DNA of 19,020 bases from Sphingomonadaceae bacterium (GTDB taxonomy: Bacteria > Pseudomonadota > Alphaproteobacteria > Sphingomonadales > Sphingomonadaceae). This document shows, piece by piece, positions 14,625-19,020 of the stretch. Positions within the stretch are counted from its first letter, which is position 1. Every line of letters begins with the position of its first letter. The stretch spans positions 1-19,020 of the forward strand of contig RFSU01000020.1 in the NCBI GenBank assembly GCA_009923795.1, in the 5' to 3' direction. A model generated the notes under the pieces. The model ran no database searches, was not told where the DNA came from, and saw only the letters and a program-made list of their open reading frames with translations. The position numbers and the translations under genes were made by a program.

Positions 14625-15905
14625 ATGTCCGTTGAAATTGAAGAATCCCCTGTCGAATCCTTATCCTCCGGCTTTTCTCTGGAAGCCGCTTTGAATGAGG
14701 CTATGGCGCTGCACCCTGATGGCGCGCTTGAACCCATGCCAATTACGCCGGCTGCTGCCGTGGTCCCGGACAAGGTGCCGGATGCGCCGAAGCCTGATGC
14801 CACCAAGCCGGAGGCGAAAGAGGATGCCCCCAAGTCTGATCCGCCGGGGCGTTTCAAGGCCCTGAAGCTCGAAAAAGACCGCGAACGTGATGAAGCGCTG
14901 GCGGCCCTGCGGACGGAGTATGAAGCCAAGCTGGCGGAAGCTGCCAGCAAGTCAGTGGACGTGGAATCCATTAACAGGAGCTGGGAGGAAAAACTGTCGG
15001 CGGCGGAAGCTCTGAAAGCCAAGCATGAGGCCCGGACGGCGGAACTGGAACGGCGGGTGATTGAGGATTACGAGACGCCGTATTCCATTGGGGTGGATCC
15101 GGAGGCGCAGCCGGTGCTGGCCAAGCTTGCCAAGGCGACCGATGTCCTGAATTCTGCCGTCAATAGCGCGGCTACCAGTCTGGGTGATGATGCCCGTTCG
15201 GTGGAATTGATAGCCAGCAACCGGGCGCTGTTTGGCACCGTAATCCGGGAACTGGCCACCGGGATGACGCCGGATGCCATCCATGCGCAGGAGCTGGTGG
15301 GAGGATTGGCAAAGATGGGCGTGACGGTGCCGATGGAGGAAGCGCGGGCGGTGATCCGTGACTTGAAAGGCGCGGTGCCCCATCTTCGCGAAGCTGCGGA
15401 AGCGCAGGGCCTGCTGAATGCCATCAAGGCAAAAAACGAACCCAACTGGACGAATGACCAGGCCGCCCGCCATGAAGCCTACCGACGGGCCATTGCCAGC
15501 GCGGCTGATGTGCCAGATGATGCGGCGGAAGGCGATGACGCGGTGATTGCCGGCATCCTGAAGGGCAAGCCGGAACTTCGCCAGCAACTCCAGGCTGAGT
15601 CCGACAAGCTGTCCGCCATGGTGGTGGGGCCAAAGCCAGGCAAGGCCACCGCTGACGCCATCCGCGCCACGCCACGGGCCTTGCACGAGACGGCCGTCAA
15701 AGCGGCGCGTCTGCCAGTAATGATCGCCGCCTACCGGGAATCCGAAGCGGACCGGGCGGCACTCAAGGCCCGGATCGCCGAACTGGAAACGCGGCTGGCG
15801 TCTGACAATGGCGCGGTGCCGAAACCGGCCAATACCGGGGCCGCTCAGGTGAAAGGCAAGTTTAGCCTGGATGAGGAACTGAACAAGATTTTCCCGCAAC
15901 GATAA
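14625..15905 (+). CDS. Probable capsid scaffolding protein
   Basis: This 426-residue protein has an acidic, Pro/Ala/Asp/Lys-rich disordered N-terminal third (1-75). A long charged region then alternates Glu, Lys, Ala, Leu and Arg (about 75-145), as in a coiled coil, and further helical stretches with few aromatic residues run through to about 400. It ends in a short amphipathic helix (about 410-424). This helix-rich, acidic, low-aromatic build with a compact C-terminal helix matches tailed-phage scaffolds, which shape the capsid and then leave or are cleaved. It sits between the co-chaperonins and the terminase, but the expected neighbouring capsid gene is not visible. The start at 14625 is 6 bases after the previous stop. 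Another coiled-coil head protein is possible. Confidence 0.6.
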   Translation: MSVEIEESPVESLSSGFSLEAALNEAMALHPDGALEPMPITPAAAVVPDKVPDAPKPDATKPEAKEDAPKSDPPGRFKALKLEKDRERDEALAALRTEYEAKLAEAASKSVDVESINRSWEEKLSAAEALKAKHEARTAELERRVIEDYETPYSIGVDPEAQPVLAKLAKATDVLNSAVNSAATSLGDDARSVELIASNRALFGTVIRELATGMTPDAIHAQELVGGLAKMGVTVPMEEARAVIRDLKGAVPHLREAAEAQGLLNAIKAKNEPNWTNDQAARHEAYRRAIASAADVPDDAAEGDDAVIAGILKGKPELRQQLQAESDKLSAMVVGPKPGKATADAIRATPRALHETAVKAARLPVMIAAYRESEADRAALKARIAELETRLASDNGAVPKPANTGAAQVKGKFSLDEELNKIFPQR

Positions 15906-15952
15906 TTCCGAGCCGGAGCGGTCTCTCCGGTAAAAAGTTATAACTAAAAACA
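15906..15952. promoter_or_regulatory. Intergenic leader with hairpin and perfect palindrome
   Basis: This 47-base gap holds a hairpin with six G/C-rich pairs (15913-15918 with 15925-15930) and a six-base loop, then the perfect 10-base palindrome AGTTATAACT at 15936-15945, then A-rich sequence up to the ATG at 15953. The hairpin is not followed by a T-run, so it is not a standard terminator. The AT-rich part could be a weak promoter region (TATAAC at 15939-15944) or an RNA structure that sets the level of the genes downstream. Confidence 0.3.
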
Positions 15953-16216
15953 ATGAACTATCGCAAAAAACCAGTCGTCATCCAAGCCGTTCAATTCCAC
16001 GACACCGCCGAAAGCCTGTCTGCCATCAGTGATTTTTCAGGCAAAACCATCTCAGTGGATTATCAAGAACCTGAACATCCGTATCTGAAAATCGAAACAT
16101 TGGAAGGCACCATGTCGGCCAGTATTGGTGACTGGATCATCAAGGGTGTGAAGGGTGAGTTTTATCCCTGCAAGCCTGACATTTTCGAGGCCACCTACGA
16201 AAAAGCGGAAGATTAA
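15953..16216 (+). CDS. Small conserved phage protein of unknown function
   Basis: This 87-residue protein matches a family often seen in tailed phages. It opens with Tyr-Arg-Lys-Lys-Pro-Val-Val-Ile-Gln-Ala-Val-Gln-Phe, continues with a Glu-Thr-Leu-Glu-Gly-Thr-Met turn, then an Ile-Gly-Asp-Trp-Ile-Ile-Lys-Gly-Val-Lys-Gly-Glu-Phe-Tyr-Pro-Cys-Lys-Pro-Asp-Ile-Phe core, and ends acidic. The function is not known to me. It follows an AT-rich leader with a hairpin, and its base composition is lower in GC than its neighbours', so it may have been acquired separately (a moron-like gene). The ATG at 15953 has no Shine-Dalgarno sequence; the stop lies 3 bases before the terminase start. Confidence 0.85.
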   Translation: MNYRKKPVVIQAVQFHDTAESLSAISDFSGKTISVDYQEPEHPYLKIETLEGTMSASIGDWIIKGVKGEFYPCKPDIFEATYEKAED

Positions 16217-16219
16217 TTC

Positions 16220-18319
16220 ATGCAGGTCCGCATCCCATACCCGTCCGCCATCTTTGAGGACTTCGAATTCCTCACGGATCCGGTATTGCCAACGGCCTAC
16301 CAGTTGGACTATGCCAAGCGGACGGGTGTGGCGATGTCGGAAACCACGCAACTGCTGGCGGAGGCGGAAATTCTGCGGGAGTGGTGCTATCAGGACAACA
16401 AGGATTACAAGCTCCCAGCGCGGCGGATTGAATACCACTGGATCCGGTATATCACCCTGCTGATGTCCTGGAAAACCCGGCGCGGACTGCAGGCGTTTGT
16501 GCCAGAGCCGTGGTTTCAGGAGAACGTATGGTGCTGGATGAAGTCCATGCGCGATGGCCGGGTGGGGAGTTGTTTTTTCGGGAATCAGTTCCAGGGCAAA
16601 ACCGAGTTCTTTTGTCTCATGGCCATCGGGCTAGGGTGCCTGCATCCCCACTCCACCAATCAGGTAATGATGTCGCCGCTGAAGGCCAACGGGACCGCTC
16701 AGGTGTGGAGCCGTTTCCTGGAGCTGGCCAAGGATACGTGGAAACACTGCGGCCATAAGGTGGCGGCGTTGGGGGCGGCCATTGACCCGGTGGAAAGCGC
16801 CAACATCGTCTACTTTTCCAGCGAGCGGCCAGGTGGATTCATCCGGATGCAGGCGGCGTCCGAGTGCGGGAGCATTCAGGGCCGGAAGGAAGGCGAAGAT
16901 GGCTTTTTGATTCACTGGCTGGATGAGATCGGGAACGGCTACCCAAAGGGTGGGGCTGACTGGCTGGCGCCGCTCCCCAACATCGGCGGCAACGACCGGT
17001 ATTTCTGCATTTTGGCGGCCAATCCCCGGAATCAAATGGGGGAACTGGACAGCGAGATGGAACCAGCGGAAGGATGGGCCAGCCAGACGGAGCATGACTA
17101 TTTTTGGAAGGCCGGACAGCACAACATCAACGTCTATCGCCGGGCCGGCCACCAGTCGCCGAACTTCCAGCCGTGCGTCGGAGGGACACCGATCGATCAG
17201 GCGGTGACAGCGCGGGACAAGGATGGCAAGTCCGGCCTGCAAAATTCCTCGCCTTTCCCGTGGCTCTACAACGGCCGGCGCGAACAGAAGCTGCTGGCCA
17301 CGGTGAACGGGAACCGGGAGGATCCGCGCTACAAGGAGCAGGCCATGGGCATGATGCCAGCCATGAACCTGACGCTCCGGGTTATCACGCCGGATGATGT
17401 TGCCGGGAGCGGAATGGACCTTCCATTTCTCTGGGACAAGGCGGCTGGCGAAACCAATGTCAAGATTCACAAGGTCGCCTTCTTGGATCCGGCCAAGACT
17501 GCCGGCGGTGACCGCATGGTGCTGACCTTGTTGGAAGCCGGCTGGCGCGGGGATGGAGAGGGCCGCGTAGTGCCGAACGTGTTTATCAAAGAACAGGTGG
17601 AGCTGGTGCCAACCGGAAAGCTGGTGGTGGATCATGCCTGGCTGGCGCGGTGCGAGCGGGTGCGCAAGAAGGATGCGGAAAACGGCACCCTGGGCGACCC
17701 AGTGCCCTTTGCCCGCGAGCTGGCGATTCTGGCCGCCGAGCACTGTCTGGAATGGAATGTCGCCTTTGCCAACTACGGCTTTGACGACACGATGAGCGGA
17801 CAGATTTCCGTGGCCATGGTGTGGGCATTCGGGCAGGGCTGCGTTACTCTTGCCTTTGGTGGCCAGGCATCCCGCCGCCCCATCCTGCCCAAGCGGTGGG
17901 TAGGCGAGGGCCACGACCGCCGGCCGGTGCTCTACTGCGACCTGCACAAAAAGCACGTCAGCGAACTTTACAGCCGCCTGTCCCACTGGATGCGCGGCGG
18001 CTATCTGCGGCTGAACCAGAAGGCCAAAGGGACCAAGCCGGATCGGTGGATCAAGGAAACAATTCTGCGGCTCTGCAAGCGGCACGGGGAGACAGGATGG
18101 GACGTGGAGAGCAAGATTGAATACAAGGCCCGGAAGAATCAGATTTCACCGGACTTCGCGGATAGCCTGGTTGGAGCGCTTCACATGGTCGAAGTGAAAG
18201 GATTCATCCGCGTGGATGCGCCAGTGGGAGATGGTGACGATGATGGAACGTGGAACGGGAAGCGGAAATATTTCGTGAAGGATTTGACGATGAATAACTT
18301 TAACATGGATGCCGCATGA
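16220..18319 (+). CDS. terL: Terminase large subunit (packaging ATPase and nuclease)
   Basis: The large terminase docks on the portal, pumps DNA into the head with ATP and cuts it. This 699-residue protein has a Walker A loop Gly-Asn-Gln-Phe-Gln-Gly-Lys-Thr (121-128), a Walker B-type strand ending Leu-Asp-Glu (234-236), and a coupling-motif candidate Ala-Ala-Asn-Pro-Arg (266-270). The C-terminal nuclease region has Asp423 in a Phe-Leu-Asp-Pro-Ala segment, Asp522/Asp523 in Tyr-Gly-Phe-Asp-Asp and Asp645/Asp648 in Pro-Asp-Phe-Ala-Asp, which would be the metal-binding acids. Its size is usual for a complete enzyme. The ATG at 16220 follows the previous stop by 3 bases, with GGAAG about 7 bases upstream. 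The gene end overlaps the next micro-gene as ATGA. No small-subunit gene is recognised nearby. Confidence 0.93.
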   Translation: MQVRIPYPSAIFEDFEFLTDPVLPTAYQLDYAKRTGVAMSETTQLLAEAEILREWCYQDNKDYKLPARRIEYHWIRYITLLMSWKTRRGLQAFVPEPWFQENVWCWMKSMRDGRVGSCFFGNQFQGKTEFFCLMAIGLGCLHPHSTNQVMMSPLKANGTAQVWSRFLELAKDTWKHCGHKVAALGAAIDPVESANIVYFSSERPGGFIRMQAASECGSIQGRKEGEDGFLIHWLDEIGNGYPKGGADWLAPLPNIGGNDRYFCILAANPRNQMGELDSEMEPAEGWASQTEHDYFWKAGQHNINVYRRAGHQSPNFQPCVGGTPIDQAVTARDKDGKSGLQNSSPFPWLYNGRREQKLLATVNGNREDPRYKEQAMGMMPAMNLTLRVITPDDVAGSGMDLPFLWDKAAGETNVKIHKVAFLDPAKTAGGDRMVLTLLEAGWRGDGEGRVVPNVFIKEQVELVPTGKLVVDHAWLARCERVRKKDAENGTLGDPVPFARELAILAAEHCLEWNVAFANYGFDDTMSGQISVAMVWAFGQGCVTLAFGGQASRRPILPKRWVGEGHDRRPVLYCDLHKKHVSELYSRLSHWMRGGYLRLNQKAKGTKPDRWIKETILRLCKRHGETGWDVESKIEYKARKNQISPDFADSLVGALHMVEVKGFIRVDAPVGDGDDDGTWNGKRKYFVKDLTMNNFNMDAA

Positions 18320-18414
18320 AAGAGGAGTGGGAATTCCATAAGAGGAATCCTGAGCTATTCCTGATGTGGGCTGGATACCTTTATGCACTAGCTTTAGCAA
18401 TATATAATTCATGA
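18316..18414 (+). CDS. 32-residue membrane micro-protein, coupled on both sides
   Basis: This small frame starts inside the terminase stop as ATGA (18316-18319) and stops inside the next start as ATGA (18411-18414), so it is linked to both neighbours; this is the main evidence that it is a real gene. It encodes a charged N-terminal stretch (residues 1-13, with Lys, Glu, His and Arg) and a hydrophobic segment (about 14-30, Leu/Met/Trp/Ala/Tyr/Ile) long enough to span a membrane, ending Asn-Ser. The DNA is AT-richer than the flanking genes, 23 G/C of 60 at 18361-18420. Its function is unknown. A small accessory lysis or membrane-associated protein is one possibility; it is too short for a standard holin. 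It could also only serve to couple translation. Confidence 0.6.
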   Translation: MKEEWEFHKRNPELFLMWAGYLYALALAIYNS

Positions 18415-19020
18415 ATGCCAAATGCCTCATTGCCCGGTCCGACGTGTTCTCCATCCCTGGCGGGTGGACGCTGCAACATCCTGCTTTGCCTGGCCAAACC
18501 ATCACGGGCCGGTCACCCGACGATGCAGTGGCATCCCTCCTGGCAATGCTGCGCGTGAATGCCATCGCCGCCACCGACGATGAAGCCTGGGCGTTTGCCA
18601 ATGCGGATTGGGGCCAGCGGGTGATTGCTGCAGGTGACAGGGATCGGTGGCTGGGCGGCGATTTGACGGCCGTGGAAGCAGGGGCACCTTCGGAGCCGGC
18701 CCACTTCCGCCGGATCCTCACGCCAAAAGATACTGGCCCCAGCCTGTGGGGCACGCTGCATCTGATCCCGCTGGTGTGGACGCAGGCGGCTTGGCTGACT
18801 CACATTGATCTGATGACGCGACTGATCGAGCCGGGCGGGTATGAACCGGGGTGCCGGTTGTGTGCGGCCCACTGGAAAGCTTTCCGTGATAGCAACCCGC
18901 CGGATCAGGTGACCGATGCTGCGGGCGCGGCAGACTGGGGCTGGCGCGCCCACAATGGTGCCAGTGCCCAGGCGGGAAATAAGCCATGGGCCTGGCACCA
19001 GGCGGCGGAAAAATGGGGCT
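18411..19020 (+). CDS. Protein with an Erv1/Alr-like C-x-x-C domain, partial (runs off right edge)
   Basis: The frame is open for 203 codons to the window edge. Residues 1-95 are a separate N-terminal region I do not recognise. Residues about 108-200 resemble sulfhydryl-oxidase (Erv1/Alr-type) proteins in motif order: Trp-Gly-x-Leu-His (113-117), a helix with Trp/Leu residues (118-138), Cys148-x-x-Cys151 followed by His154-Trp155, Asn-Pro-Pro-Asp (162-165), a Trp pair (176, 178) and Ala-His-Asn (180-182) ahead of a Gly-Asn-Lys-Pro segment. In real Erv proteins the C-x-x-C pair is redox-active and the His-Asn motif helps to hold FAD. That function is an inference here; a zinc site or other fold is possible. 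The ATG at 18411 overlaps the stop of the micro-gene and has no Shine-Dalgarno sequence. Confidence 0.6.
   Translation, partial: MNAKCLIARSDVFSIPGGWTLQHPALPGQTITGRSPDDAVASLLAMLRVNAIAATDDEAWAFANADWGQRVIAAGDRDRWLGGDLTAVEAGAPSEPAHFRRILTPKDTGPSLWGTLHLIPLVWTQAAWLTHIDLMTRLIEPGGYEPGCRLCAAHWKAFRDSNPPDQVTDAAGAADWGWRAHNGASAQAGNKPWAWHQAAEKWG

Noticed and set aside
15912..15931. Rho-independent terminator after the scaffold gene
   Set aside because: The hairpin is real but is followed by A-rich sequence rather than a T-run on the plus strand.
14952..15953. Open minus-strand frame opposite the scaffold candidate
   Set aside because: Arg/His/Phe-rich translation without domain features, fully covered by a plus-strand gene that fits the operon.
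16631..18085. Long open minus-strand frame opposite the terminase gene
   Set aside because: The terminase has clear ATPase and nuclease motifs; the opposite frame is a low-information shadow with no motif or start signal.

Overview
This window is part of the genome of a tailed double-stranded DNA bacteriophage, or a prophage of that type. It is GC-rich and almost fully coding. It holds a recognisable large terminase, a protein best read as the portal, a coiled-coil scaffold candidate, a tail-hub-like protein and a set of probable internal or ejection proteins. The last group suggests a short-tailed (podovirus-like) particle. The host cannot be named. Nearly every start codon lacks a Shine-Dalgarno sequence, which points weakly to an SD-poor lineage such as Bacteroidota or Verrucomicrobiota. 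I saw no integrase, tRNA, CRISPR array or insertion sequence.

The layout is two divergent gene blocks that start from one 71-bp gap at 10649-10719. The left block (minus strand, 10648 down to 1) holds virion, tail and ejection genes: a Cys-rich two-part protein, a tail-hub-like protein, a small fibre-knob-like protein, a small basic coiled-coil protein, an adaptor-like protein with a Cys cluster, a cupin, two internal-protein candidates and a giant multidomain protein cut by the left edge. Most neighbours overlap by ATGA or TGATG, so this looks like one translationally coupled operon.

The right block (plus strand, 10720 to 19020) holds head and packaging genes: portal, a right-handed beta-helix protein resembling pectate lyase, a GroES co-chaperonin, a second diverged GroES-like protein with a 50-residue insertion, the scaffold candidate, a small conserved phage protein, the large terminase, a 32-residue membrane micro-protein, and a protein with Erv1/Alr-like C-x-x-C and H-N motifs that runs off the right edge. 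No clear major capsid protein or small terminase subunit is visible.

The points that stand out are: (1) tandem GroES genes, the second easily missed, inside a head-assembly operon; (2) a foreign-looking AT-rich domain in the giant ejection protein, bracketed by 62-bp direct repeats exactly 225 codons apart; (3) an Erv-like thiol-oxidase candidate in a phage that also encodes two Cys-rich virion-type proteins; (4) a micro-gene linked by ATGA overlaps on both sides; (5) a beta-helix protein placed among the head genes.
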